From Mortierella sp. BCC40632 (taxonomy: Eukaryota; Mortierellomycota; Mortierellomycetes; Mortierellales; Mortierellaceae): a stretch of 64,000 nucleotides of DNA. The stretch covers positions 2,514,501 to 2,578,500 of the forward strand of contig WAEK01000007.1 in NCBI GenBank assembly GCA_011634665.1, read 5' to 3'. The position numbers were made by a program, and so were the translations under genes. Below, in pieces: positions 23,393 to 35,350 of this stretch; positions within the stretch are counted from its first letter, which is position 1; each line of letters starts with the position of its first letter. The notes under the pieces were generated by a model that saw nothing but the letters and a program-made list of their open reading frames with translations, was not told where the DNA came from and ran no database searches.

Positions 23393-25561
23393 ATGGGTAA
23401 GCAGCATGAACAACCCGCTCATCTAATGTGATCATGACCAACTCTCAACTTTTTCTGTCACGCTAACGCAATCCCTCAATGCCCTCTGACACGCCTGATC
23501 GCATGTAGCAAGCAATCAGGGCTTTGGAGGTAATCATTTTGGACATTGATTGAATGTAGTATCCATTATGGTTCGGTCCTCATACTGACTTGAGAGGCAT
23601 CTCTTTTACAGGATTCGGATCGGGTGGAACCTTTGGTAGCAGCGGTTCAGGCGGATTTGGCGGCGCACCAGGAGCAGGCTTCGGTGGCGCGGCAGCTGGA
23701 GGAGGACTTTTTGGAAAGGCTGCGACAACACCCTCAGCAGGATTTGGATTCGGCACCGCCCCTGCAACAACAGCTGCTAGCTCTAGCCCCTTTGGAGGCT
23801 TCGGATCTTCGACTACATTGGCCCCTGCTTCTGGTGGTCTTTTTGGCAATTCCGCTGGCGTTGGCTCGGCTCCAAACTCCTTCGCAGCTCCAGGTGCAGC
23901 AACAACTTCTACGCCTGCTGCTTCTCCCTTTGGAAGCTTTGGTACCACACCTGCCTCAACGGCTGCTGGAGCACCTGCTGGAGCACCTGCTGGAGCACCT
24001 TCTTTTGGAACACCAGCATCTGCAGCCGCTCCATCTATGTTTGGAGCCGCCGCCGCTCCATCGACAAACCTTTTTGGCGCCAAGCCTGCAACAACAGCAC
24101 CTGTAGCTTCAGGAGGATTATTTGGCACAGCTCCAGCAGCTCCAGCAGCCTCGGCACCTGCACCCGCGTCGTTTGGACTCTCTTTAAATACGTCGACGGC
24201 TGCTGCACCCTCACCATTTGGAGCTAAACCCGTAGGATCCACTCCAAGTATGTTTGGAGGGGCTGCAACCACTGCACCCGCTCTCACCACAACTACACCT
24301 GCACCAGCAGCAGCAGCGGCTGGCTTCTCTTTCGGAGGCCCCAAGCCAGCAACACCAGCGGCGACAGGCGGACTCTTTGGCACACCAGCCACAACCACAG
24401 CAGCCCCAACCACGACATCTGCTGCCGCCCCAGCGACTAATCTCTTTGGTGCACCTGCTGCTTCAGCAGCTGCGACCACAGCCGCGACTGCATCCACAAG
24501 TCTTCCCACATTCAGCTTGTCAAAGCCAGCAGGTACAACCGCGGCGTCTTCCACAGCGGCTACTACCGCGGCTACATCAGGATTTACGTTGGGTGCAACT
24601 CCAGGCGCGTTGGCTACCACTGCACCAGCTGCGACCACCGGATTGACAACCAAGCCTCAGGAAGATGCCACCACCAAGGCTGCAGTACCACCCACACCCT
24701 CGGCGCTCCGTAACAAGAGCATGGACGAGATTTTGCACCAATGGTCCAAGCAACTGGATGAACACACAAAAGCCTTCCGGGAGCAGGCCAAGAAGATTTC
24801 GGAATGGGACCGCAAACTCTTTGCAAACGGACAACAGGTGGGTGACGCCTTTTTGTTCTTTGTTGTTGTTGTTGTTTTTGAGGAGGATATTCTGACATTG
24901 TTTTCGTATTATGTGTTGATTTGTCTGGGAATAATAGATCACAAAGTTGTATCAGATGACCGTTGAGACTGAGCAGACACAAAAGACCATTGACCAGAGC
25001 TTGGATTACATTGACTCACAGCAACAGGAGCTCAGCAGTATCCTTGACCTGTACGAGGAACAGGTTCAAAAAATGTTTGAAAAGGATGCAGCCAACTCTG
25101 CAGGTGTTAATGCCAGTGGTCTCCGACCTGTGGATGAACAGCGGGAACAAACTTACAGCTTGGCAGAGTCCTTGAACAAGCAGTTGGACGACATGTCGCT
25201 GAACTTGACAAGCATGATTGAAGAGATCAACCAGACGGTTCCCAAGTCGTACAATGAAAGTGACCCAGTACGTACACCAGGGAGACTAGAAACTCTTTTT
25301 TTTTTTTTTCCTGCAACATTAATATGTAATTGGAGGGAGAGAGTATTGGGATGCGATCTAATGTTAATTTCTCTTACTACTGGAAAATAGGTTTCTCAGA
25401 TTGTCCAAATCTTGAACGCACACTTGACAAGTCTTCAATGGGTTGATGAGACGACGACGAGTCTTCAGTCAAAGGTCCAGGAAGTTGGACGGGTCCAAAA
25501 CCAAATTGTCAAGGAACATGAAAGTTATCGTAGCCGAGGAGTCTTTACAGGGCGTCCTTGA
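23393..25561 (+). CDS. NSP1: FG-repeat nucleoporin of the Nsp1/Nup62 family
   Basis: Four exons (23393-23396, 23612-24837, 24938-25267, 25391-25561) give 576 residues. Residues 2-365 are a Gly/Ala/Thr/Pro-rich domain with FG, GLFG and SLFG-like motifs that forms the permeability barrier of the nuclear pore. From about 372 (MDEILHQWSKQLDEHTKAF) runs the conserved Nsp1_C coiled coil. It includes the signature LNAHLTSLQWVDETTTSLQ, which binds Nup57/Nup49 or Nup82-type partners. The first coding exon is only ATG plus one base; splicing to 23612 restores MGFGSGGTFG. That start is supported by the donor GTAAGC directly after ATGG and by the FG frame opening at the acceptor. A 12-base GCTGGAGCACCT repeat lies at about 23966-24000. 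Confidence 0.93.
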
Positions 25562-26010
25562 GAACACTCGAGATATGAGAAGAAAAGAGAAAAGGGCGGA
25601 TGACAGGTTTGCGACGAGTGGGCGTCAATCTTTTTTTAGTCATGTAACACGACGAAGTAGCCTATGATACTCGATTAAAGATGGCTAGCACACAACAAAA
25701 GGGGTGATAATATGTGGTGTTACTGGAATGTCAATTTAGGTGGCCAAGGGTGAACTTGACCTTTACAACTATGGGTCCCCTCCTTCCCATTCATGGTACC
25801 TCTTTGTTGCCAATCAACACAGAACCTTTTACTGGAATGCTACCAATCCATTGATGTCTAATCCTTGGCTGTTTCGGGAATATGACCTGGATGCACGTGG
25901 AGGGAGAAGAGGCAAAAGATAGGGGGGAAGAAAGAGAGAGAGAAAGGAGGATAGAAACGCGTCAAGAAGCAGACGGGTATTAGGACGGCTCTATTGAGAG
26001 AGAGAGAGAA

Positions 26011-26049
<39 letters not shown>

Positions 26050-26327
26050 GAGCGATAGCCGGTGGATCATGCAATGGCACGAGCCCAAGCTGGGTTGGAT
26101 GTGCTCTTTCTCTCATACTCTTGTTCTTATTTCTCGCAAAGACAAAAGTAGTCGGAGACAGCTCCGTTTGCTGGCGGAGGAGAAGAGTAGAGAGACCCCG
26201 ACACACATTCACCCCAAGCAGGGCTCAATAGCATGCTCAGGCACAGGCACCGACAAGGGCTCCGCCGCCGAAGCAGTGGGACACATGTGAAATGAGATAA
26301 ATGAAGACAACGGGTTCGGCCTGCAGA

Positions 26328-26373
<46 letters not shown>

Positions 26374-26788
26374 AGGTGTCTTCATCGATCGCAAAAAGAC
26401 GAAAGGACCCTCTCTTCTCTCTCTTTCCTTCTCTCTTTCTCTTCCTCTTTTAGCCTTTTTCTCTGGCCACACACACACAGGCATTCAATTGGCCCCTTGC
26501 CCCATCAGGACATTCTCCGTCATCCTCATCTGTTCTTTTTTTATTTTCTTTTCTTTCTTCTGCTTCCTCCGCTTTTCTCCAACCACTTTTTTCCATCCGT
26601 CTACATTTCTCCCGGCTCATCTGGGCTGTCGTCTCTACCTTTCTCCTACATCCCTTCTTCTGTTCAGACCTCCCATGCGCAAAAACTAACGGCGTCGCTG
26701 GATCTACTACAGCCCTTTTTTAAAACCAATCCTTCCAAGACTTGCCCTGCACGAGCAACATCCTTTAACCGATTAAGACCGTCTGACC
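25562..26788. other. Intergenic region NSP1 / dolichol kinase
   Basis: It contains (GA)n at 25996-26045, (TG)n(AG)n at 26328-26370 and a C/T-rich leader before 26789. No gene was recognised. Confidence 0.5.
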
Positions 26789-27558
26789 ATGCCCGCCCAT
26801 TCCCTGCCCTTTCCGGGCGACCATTGCGATGAAGAGCCCTTTCGGGATCAAACGCCACATCATCCCCGAACATTTCCACACGAGCCACCATCATGTCCAG
26901 GGTCGTCTGTGCATTCATGCAACATGTCAGCAACAGCATCGACAACCTCGACTTTTCATCACGGATCAACCTCGTTCAACAACCCGTCATCACTCAATAG
27001 TCAAATGAACAGTCGGAACCATACTCTCAAAACTAAGCGGGCCTCCTGGTCTACAGGAGCAACTCTGGGTTCCCTCAACAAGACCAGTCTCCACAACCTC
27101 GGTCATGGTCCAGAAGGTCTAGTTGCAGGCACTGGTACTGGTGGTGGTCAGGACAGTCCAGCTCAGAAACGGAGACGAGTCAACCTGTTGCGGGTACGGA
27201 TCGAACGTGGAATTGTTGTGGGGATGGCACTCTTGGCAGGATACCGAATGATGACTCTTGACCTCTCCAAGGAAAGCCTGGTCAGTCCATTGACAGCATC
27301 GACTCTATCTGCGGCAATATCTTGGCGGGACGAGATCCAACAGGAGTTTGCGAGGAGCGCCTGGGCGCTAGGAGCAGGTAAATGCAGTGTAACTTGACCT
27401 GTCCCCAGCAGAATTTCAGCCGGTGGGTTTGGGCCGGACTGTTCTTTTTTTGGGCGCTATCGATCTTCCTGTGTGTCCAACAATCACCTCTCTGTCCTAA
27501 TCCCCCTTTGTGGGCTCGGGGAGAAGGAGTAAGAGAAAAGAGGAGGGATAGATCGACT

Positions 27559-27621
<63 letters not shown>

Positions 27622-30620
27622 CTCCCCACTCTCCCACTTACCCCCTGCTCGTTGGAATGTCTATCCTTCGCTCCCTTTAACCCTATTTTCCCGTCTCTTG
27701 TCGCTATCTTTTTCTATCTCTCTGTCTCTTCATCTCAGGACTCGCTCTGTTGGCGCTGGTCCATGCTCTTGTCCTTACCGCGCACGATCACCTGCTCCAA
27801 TTTCCCCATCATGGGAAAAACATGCCTCTGCAACCACTCCGCAAGCGCGCCAGCTGGTATCTTCACGCCGCCTCATCACCACCTCACCACGCCTCGCTAC
27901 CTGTTGCTGCCGACAGCGACGACGACACGGACGAGGACGAATCAGACTTGCGTGTACGCCCAGAGATGACTGCTACCGAGACTCTGGAGAACCACACAGC
28001 GACCAGTCTTGACCTAAAAACTCTAGCTACAGGATGTCGTCTTCTTGACCCGCTCTTGGGAGGGCTGCAGAGTCGTTTCTATAGACCTGTGGAAGGCACC
28101 ATGCCACAGTGGCGCGTCTGGGGTTCGGAACCCAATTGGTACAGGTAAATAGACCTATCATCTAGTGGCTTCTTTCTTTCTTGGTTTATATATTCATATG
28201 TCACTATAAAGCCACTCGGTAGACTAATGCATTTCATATATACTACATTCAACCTCGATCGATAGAAAGGGTGCCGACAACGGAGCAATCTTTACGACAA
28301 TCATCGTTCCTGTGGTTCTAGCAGCCAAGTTTGTGCAGACTGTGGCAGATGGCAATTTTTTATCCAAGGGTGTAGATGGCATCAAGACTGCACAGGGAAT
28401 TCTCTCCAACATGGCTCTCTCGCTTACCTTTGGCGTGTCAATCTTGGTTCACATGGCACTCCATAAAGCATTTGACAGCCCTACGACTCAGAATTCTGGA
28501 TCAAGAGCTGGACGACCTTCTTCTTTCTATGGAGGCAAGGACACCCCAACCCGGAGTACGTTCCTGGATAGCATTGCCTTGCCACCCTCTCTGGCCTCCT
28601 CCACCGCTCCTTCGACCACTAACCTCAGCTCGACAGGTGGTGACTTATACCCGACAAAGCATTTTACTCATGCTCATCACCCACAGAATATGAGCCAACA
28701 GCACACCATCTCTTCACCATCGTCTCCATCCTCACCATCCTTGTCGGGCACCTCCACTCCTCCTTCAGAGGCGACTCTGCATCCAGACCGTCAGGAAAAG
28801 AGCCCTCCAACCGAGTTTCCAGAAGCCTTTATGTTTTCGACTGAGCCTGTACACCACCCAAGTCTTCTCTTGGGTACCTCCGACATTGAAAAAGTAAACG
28901 ATCGGGAAGAGATCTGGATCATTGCACTTGGTTTCGGTGGCGCTTATACATGCCTGATCACACTCCTGGCCCGATTCCGATGCATCCCTGGACTCGAGTC
29001 GACGGGAGCAGGAATGGTGATGCTTAACCAAAACATTTTCCAGCTGTTGATGATCGCCATGGCTTACTGTCTCCGTCGATCATTCACTTTTGGAGAATTG
29101 ACGATCCTTGCCCAGGCAGTGACTTTGTTGATCAACGAGACACTCAAAATGAACTTTATGGCACCCGGTGCCGCGCCTGGCCAAGTACTTGAGAATCCCG
29201 AGTTTATGTTTTTGTTGGCCTTGGTCGTTGGAATGTTGTTTGTTGGATTGGTCCTTTTGCCCGTGTTGATGTACTGTCGGAGACTGGCACAAATGCCGAC
29301 CAAAGGCGCGTCGCCAGCAAGTCTCCAGAAACGCGAGTTCAAGAAGAAGGTAGCAGCTGGTGTCATCTACTCGGGTCTCATCGCAATCGTGGCAGGGGTG
29401 ATCATGCCGCGTTGCGAGCGGGTCCTGGGTCAGAACCCATTCCTGTGGTTGATCGACTTTATGTTGATGAGTCCCGGATTTGTTGCTAAACTGTGGGGAT
29501 CGTTGAGCCCAAGTTCAGTGGCAATCGATACTCAGCACGGGGTCAGTGGTGTTCTTTCGGGATTGGGATCTTTGGATGGGATCAAGATTGGATGGAGTCG
29601 ACTGGGTCTGTGTGTTTACTGGATCCTGGCCGTAGCCTGTTCGATCGGTTTTTTCTATTGGGTGAACTTGGGTCCTTCTGGGCCCACTTCCACTGGACTC
29701 CCCAAGTCTTCGTTGCTCCGGGGGCGCAAGTCGATCATGGGCTCTCTGAACAACCGACGCAAATTTTATCATGCATTAGCAGTCTGCATGTTCATCCCAG
29801 GATACCTTACAGATGTAGGTTTGGGGCGATTGAGAGTACCGGTGTCGATCCAGGTTTACTTGCATTATTTTCTAAAGTGCTTTTAATTTTTTTTCTTTTT
29901 CCTTAGGAACCATTCATGCATGTCGCATTCTCAGTGGCACTGGCGGCATTGATCTTTATAGAATATATTCGATCGTTTGCCGTGGTTCCGTTCGGCAAGG
30001 CTATTCACTTGTTCTTGATCGGATTCTTGGATGCTAGAGACGGAGGATCAATCATCCTTTCCCATTTGTACCTTCTGATGGGCTGCGCGACCCCTGTTTG
30101 GTTGGCAGAACATCATATCCTTGCTGGCCTATCCGGAATTTTTGCCCTAGGCGTTGGAGATGCGATGGCGTCCATTGTTGGCAAGCGATTCGGTCGACAT
30201 CGATGGCCAGGAACGGTCAAGACCGTGGAAGGAACTGCAGCATTTGTCGTGAGCGTGATGATGGCTGCGGGAGCGATCTTTGTCGGGATGTACGTGATGA
30301 GCTTTGTCTTTGGTGACAATGGTCCACCCACAGTGATCCTGGATATGATTGCTACTAAGGCAGGTGCAGGATCAGGATTCGGATCCGAGGCAGCATCCAA
30401 GACGAGCCCACCTGCTGCGGAACCGTCAACGTTCGGACCTCCAGCTTCGCTTCTGTCTTTTTCGACATGGAACGACTGGTCGGCTGTAAGCTGGTCACTC
30501 TGGGGGATTATTCGATATGGCATGGCAGTTTCGATTGCTGCTATGTTGGAGGCAGTTTCGGAACAGAACGATAATTTGGTGATCCCTGTGGTAATGCTCT
30601 CGATGGTTTGGTTGATTTAA
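26789..30620 (+). CDS. SEC59: Dolichol kinase, SEC59 family, with long N-terminal half
   Basis: Four exons (26789-27377, 27739-28144, 28266-29853, 29907-30620) give 1098 residues, about twice the yeast or human enzyme. The C-terminal 300 residues carry the family core. This includes RRKFYHALAVCMFIPGY, FLDARDGGSIILSHLYLL, LAGLSGIFALGVGDAMASI and GKRFGRHRWPGTVKTVEGT, with multiple membrane helices. Dolichol kinase uses CTP to make dolichyl phosphate, the lipid carrier for N-glycosylation, O-mannosylation and GPI anchors at the ER. The N-terminal half has a Ser/Thr-rich cytosolic stretch, a basic KRRRVNLLRVR before the first helix, and an acidic loop (DSDDDTDEDESD). A long Ser/Pro-rich insertion follows at exon 3. 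The start at 26789 is the first ATG in frame; a start at 26924 is also possible. Intron 1 carries a (CT)n microsatellite. Confidence 0.88.
27558..27618 (+). repeat. (CT)n microsatellite in SEC59 intron 1
   Basis: About thirty CT units, with two interruptions, lie roughly 120 bases upstream of the acceptor at 27738. Confidence 0.95.
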
Positions 30621-31734
30621 TGGAGACGAGGGACTAAATGGGCTAAACCAGGTCCTACAACACATACACACACACACGCACACACACATTTATACATACA
30701 CATTACTACTTGATACAGCACGACTTGACATAGACAGATTGGAGAACTTTATTCTTTGCAACCTACATTCTCTCTTTATTTCATTGTACAATATGAATGA
30801 ACAAAAAATACAGATACTCCTTTGCGAGACGCTTCAATGTAATCATTTATGGCTCTGTATGAATGAAATGGATGGTCTTAGACAGAAACAGAGACAGGCA
30901 GAGAGAAAGAGAGAGAAAGAGGAAGGAGGAGGTACTCTGAACTGATTAGGTCGCATTGCCTCTCTCTTTGCCCAGAATTATCGAGTGATCATTTGATTTG
31001 AAAGCGGACTTGCCAATGACTAGTCGGCTAAACGACGCGTACCTTCTCACCTTCCATTTGCTTTCGCGTCCTTTTGCTTGTCCTACGTGTTTGGTCTAGT
31101 GGGAAAAGTCTATCGTTCAGCCTTCAATGAGACTGCTCCAACCCGCCGCAGTCTGTGATCTTTGCAAAGTCCTGGGAACGCAATTACTCGGGGATCTGGC
31201 TCTTTCAAGTACTGGTCTGACCAATAAGGTCTTTAGTATCCCAAAGTCCCTGTTGAACCCAATCATGCTTTTGCTTTTTTTTTTTTTTTTTTTTTTTGTG
31301 AAGTCACGGCTAAACTAAGTTCCGCTGCGCTGTTTGTAGTGCGAGAAAGCAGCGACTGCGGCAATCCTAGAGTTACTGTCACTCTGAAGGAGGTGAGCAT
31401 GCATGCGCAGAGACCCAGAAGAAAAAGTAGTCCATTATAACTGGCAAAAGTTTATCCGAACCAAGCGGATATCGATGCGGGACATGAGTGAGAACGGAGA
31501 AGGAAACTGCCGGAAAAGAGAAGAAGGAAGGGGAGAGGGCAAGCTTGGTATTCTCACCGGGGACTCAATTCGCGACTATTGAGGCTATTATGCGTGCTCC
31601 ATCTCCTCAAGTCGAATCCAAAGTCACGAACGTGTCGTGAGAGTAAACTCATTTGTGTACGAATTTGTCATCAACCCTTTGTCCCTCTGGGGGAAGGAGC
31701 AAATCTGTCGTTGCACATAGCCCAAGTTGTTGAT
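30621..31734. other. Intergenic region SEC59 / aldo-keto reductase
   Basis: It has CA repeats (30660-30690), a GA block (30897-30925) and a T run (31276-31297). No coding frame was recognised. Confidence 0.5.
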
Positions 31735-31744
31735 TATATATAAA
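31735..31744 (+). promoter_or_regulatory. Putative TATA box of the aldo/keto reductase gene
   Basis: TATATATAAA lies 119 bases before the ATG at 31863. This is the clearest core-promoter element in the window. Confidence 0.6.
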
Positions 31745-31862
31745 CCCCACTGACAATGACAGAACCCGGATCTCTTGCTCACCATTCTTCCCTTCTTGCC
31801 CATACAAGACACATTTCTCTCCTTTACAATCTTTGGTTTCAACCGCGTATTACACCCGAACC

Positions 31863-32265
31863 ATGTCGACCCCCAAGATCGTCCTCGGGTATGGAAGCGC
31901 GTCGAGACATGTTCTCCAGACACACTAGTCTCTATTTGGCAAGAAGTGTCAAGTCGGTCATTCTTTTTCGTCTTCACTATCCTAACCTATGCTCGAACTT
32001 GAATATTAACCTCGCTAGAACCATGACCTTTGGTTTGGATTCCACCAATGCTGCCACATCCGCCGTCCGCGTCCGTAACGCAGAGAACATTGCCCCTCTC
32101 CTTGAGACATTTCACTCATTTGGCCACGTTGAGCTTGACACGGCTAGAATCTACTGTAATGGCGACACAGAAAAGGTATCGGATGCTTTTCAGTCTTGTG
32201 AGAAGATGGAATGAACCCCTGTCATAATTTTTATGGAAAAGTAGAGAGTAGAAAAGATGTGAGAT

Positions 32266-32300
<35 letters not shown>

Positions 32301-32945
32301 CATTCGGCAATGTAGGTTCTGTCTCAACTTCCAACAGACCATTTCGCGATTTCAACCAAGGTCTGGCCCACAGTCCCTGGTGCTCACAACGCTGTGAATA
32401 TCCGAAAGACGTTCCTTGATTCATTGGAAGCTCTTCAAGCAAAGAAAGTAGATATTTTCTATCTGCATGCACCCGACTATACGACTCCCTTCGAGGAGAC
32501 GCTCAAGGCTGTCAATGAGCTTCACAAGGAGGGACTCTTTGACCGAGTATGTTGTATACCTCCGATTCTTCTTCCTTCCCCTGTTATTTGGATCTACTTG
32601 AAAAAAAAATCCCACGGTCTGAACAAAGAGAAAAAGCGAGGTCAAGGGGGTGGTGGGAAGAAAAACAAAAAACGCACTGATACAAACAGCAACAAGAGGG
32701 CGGCGCAATTCCAGCAAATCATCTGCTGACGCGCCATATTTTCTCTCTCTCTCTCTCAATTAGTTTGGTCTCTCTAACTTTGCGGCATGGCAAGTGATGC
32801 TCATCTACCAGATCTGCAAGCAGAACGGATACGTGCTGCCAACTGTGTATCAAGGAATGGTAAGATACTACTTTTATAGCTTCTATTGGAATTAATGTTA
32901 CTATGCTGAAAGAATAGCTACAGAGATGATAGCCATTCCTTCGCT

Positions 32946-32981
<36 letters not shown>

Positions 32982-34057
32982 TGGAGAAGCGAAAGAAAAG
33001 ACGAGTAGAGTTACGCTAGATCCTAAACTTGATTCCCTATCTGGTTCTTTTTTATTTGTTTCTAGTACAATGCAATTACTCGCGACGTAGCGAAGGAACT
33101 TCTCCCCTGCCTCAAGTCACTCGACATTTCCTTCTATGCGTTTAACCCAATCGTAAGACTAATTGCTAGATTCATGGCAAGATCAAAGCTACCATTTCTA
33201 TTCCTTCCTCTTCGGGATATTCACACGCCTCAACTTTGGACTGTCTCTTTCTCTCCTTATAGGCAGGCGGTGTTTTGACTGGAAAGATTCAAATGGATGA
33301 CCCTACCTCTGGAGGCAGTCGCTTCGACGAAAACGTAAGGAGACTTATTAATGAAGGGAGAGCGAAGGGAGGGGGAGGGAGAGCGGGATACGTCTTTTTT
33401 TGGGGGGGGGAGAGAACTGATTGCCACGCGTTTGGTGGTTGGCTCTCATATGGAAGGGAGGCAGTTTGAAATGCTGACTTGATCCTGCTTCGTGACCTCA
33501 AACTCCTAACACTCTTTCTCTCTTTCTCTCTTTCTCTCTCTTTCTCTCTCTGACTGGCGGAACAAATAGACTAATGTTGGCAAGATGTAAGAAGACGAAA
33601 CTGGCTCTGCTCCTCTTCTCCTTTTTTTCTTTTTGAGGTTGCTTGTACCTGACTTTTGTGAGATTGGGAGAACTAAACAATCCACTACTTCTCTCTCCCT
33701 CCCCTATTTTGCTCGGAAAATAGTTACCGTCAACGATACTGGAACAAGGCCTATGCCCAGGCAATTTCCAGCTCGAACCAGGTGGCGCAAAACAATGGAA
33801 TGACACTTCTCGAGGCAGCTCTTCGATGGATCAGGCACCATGCTGGTCTTGGTCCCAAGGATGGTGTTATTTTAGGTGCCTCGTCCGTTCATCATTTGGA
33901 AGATAATCTCAAGTTGCTGGAGAAGGGTCCTTTGCCTCAGGCGATGATTGAAGCGTTTGACGACGCATGGGAGCAGGTGAAGGGATCAGCTGCGTCGTAC
34001 TTTAAGACAGAAGCCGAAGCGCGGGCAGTCGCATCCATCTATGCAAGTAAAGAATAA
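31863..34057 (+). CDS. Aldo/keto reductase, AKR7 (aflatoxin-aldehyde reductase) type
   Basis: Eight exons encode 339 residues: 31863-31888, 32019-32175, 32316-32546, 32764-32859, 33066-33152, 33263-33334, 33570-33586 and 33724-34057. All introns are GT-AG. The protein opens MSTPKIVLGTMTFG, as in AKR7. The catalytic tetrad is visible: Asp49 and Tyr54 (LDTARIY), Lys76 (ISTKVW) and His112 (YLHAPD). Later landmarks are FGLSNFAAWQV, YNAITRDV, FYAFNPIAGGVLTGK and GVILGASSVHHLEDNL near the C-terminus, the NADPH-binding end of the TIM barrel. The family reduces reactive aldehydes and ketones in the cytosol with NADPH. The physiological substrate is unknown. A 17-base microexon and introns with T runs of 32 and 28 bases stand out. 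Confidence 0.93.
32269..32300 (+). repeat. Poly(T) tract of 32 bases in an intron
   Basis: The run ends 15 bases before exon 3 of the aldo/keto reductase, so it doubles as the polypyrimidine tract. Confidence 0.95.
32951..32978 (+). repeat. Poly(T) tract of 28 bases in an intron
   Basis: It lies within intron 4 of the aldo/keto reductase gene, about 90 bases before the acceptor. Confidence 0.95.
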
Positions 34058-34951
34058 GAAGACTTTGGGTGATGGAAGAAGAAAAAGCAGCATATTGCTC
34101 AAATAAAAAAAGTTTTTTTTTCTCAATCCTTTGGGGATTGAGCCCTGAACCAAACGAGACACGCCTAAGCCTGCCAGTGCGGTCACCATGCATGGCTATG
34201 AGCGGGGCTGTTCAATGAGCTGAGGCCAAAAGGGCAGTGTGTGTACGACATGAGCATCTCACGTAAGGCGACCGACCAGCCCATGGGATTGGGAGGGTGA
34301 GTGACAGTGACAGTGACAGAGACAGGGAGAGAGAGGACAGTGTAGTAGGAGAGAGTAGGGGGTGAGGTGGAGAGGAAGAAAGACAGGCAAACACAAAGCA
34401 AGAGTGACAGCTAGTCCTCAGAGAGGAAGAAGAACGAGAAAGAGAGAAAAGAGCAAAAGAGACATGGCCAAGCAGACGCAGAGAATCTGAAGTTGCATTC
34501 TCTTTCTTCTTCTTCTCTCTTCTTCCTTCTCTTCATTCCATCTCTCTCTTTCTCTTCCATCCCCATTCCCACTACGCTCTCATCACCTGCCTCGTTCTAG
34601 ACTATCGTCCCTTTCATCTCTGCAAGAACCAAACGACTCACCTCTCTTCCCAGCTCCCTCTCTCTCTCCCTCTCCCTCTCTCTCTCTCTCCCGTTCTCTT
34701 GCTCTTTCCTCTTTCCTTGTCCCACGCCTCAGTCTCGCTCCAACTTTCCCTCCTCTCCTCGTGCAGGAACCACCAACCCTAGTCTTCTTCAGGATAGCAT
34801 CCTTCCACTTCACCACTTCTCTCCTCACGAAATATTCTTATTTAATTCTCTGTTCCTCTACTCGTCCACTCCGACTTCCTCACCCCTGAACTACTCTCCT
34901 CTTCCTCTCCTCCACTCCTCCAGCACAAACCCGAGGCCACGCCTGCGTTCC
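34058..34951. other. Intergenic region with CT-rich leader
   Basis: The sequence from about 34500 to 34930 is a very C/T-rich strand that probably forms the promoter and leader of the next gene. No other coding signal was seen. Confidence 0.5.
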
Positions 34952-35313
34952 ATGGCAACAGCAAGCCTGACCTCTGGAGGCTCGGGGCCAACGATGATGA
35001 TGATCTCATCCCCCAACGGCCTTGGTGGATCCTCTACCCCTGCGGGGAGTGTCCTGAACGAAAAGACAGGCGGAGGGAGCAGTACGACCAGCAGTAGTGG
35101 TAGCAGTACGAACAGTGGTTCGTTCCAACTCCAGGACTGGATCATGGTCTTGATCAACAAACGGATTACAACCTGGCGGTATCTTCAACGAGTATACCAG
35201 GGAGGGATTGCCATCTATAACACAGCCATCTTGACCGAGTTGGAGCTGCAACAGATCTGGAGCGATGAAAAGACTCACCGGAGGTAAAGAAGAAAAGAGA
35301 AAAAGTGTGCACA

Positions 35314-35350
<37 letters not shown>

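Noticed and set aside
23523..23532. Possible 10-base microexon (GGCTTTGGAG between AG and GT) in Nsp1 intron 1
   Set aside because: Including it puts the FG domain out of frame.
23580..24653. 357-codon minus-strand Val/Ala/Pro-rich frame
   Set aside because: It is the complement of the Gly/Ala/Thr-rich FG domain of Nsp1; composition alone keeps it open.
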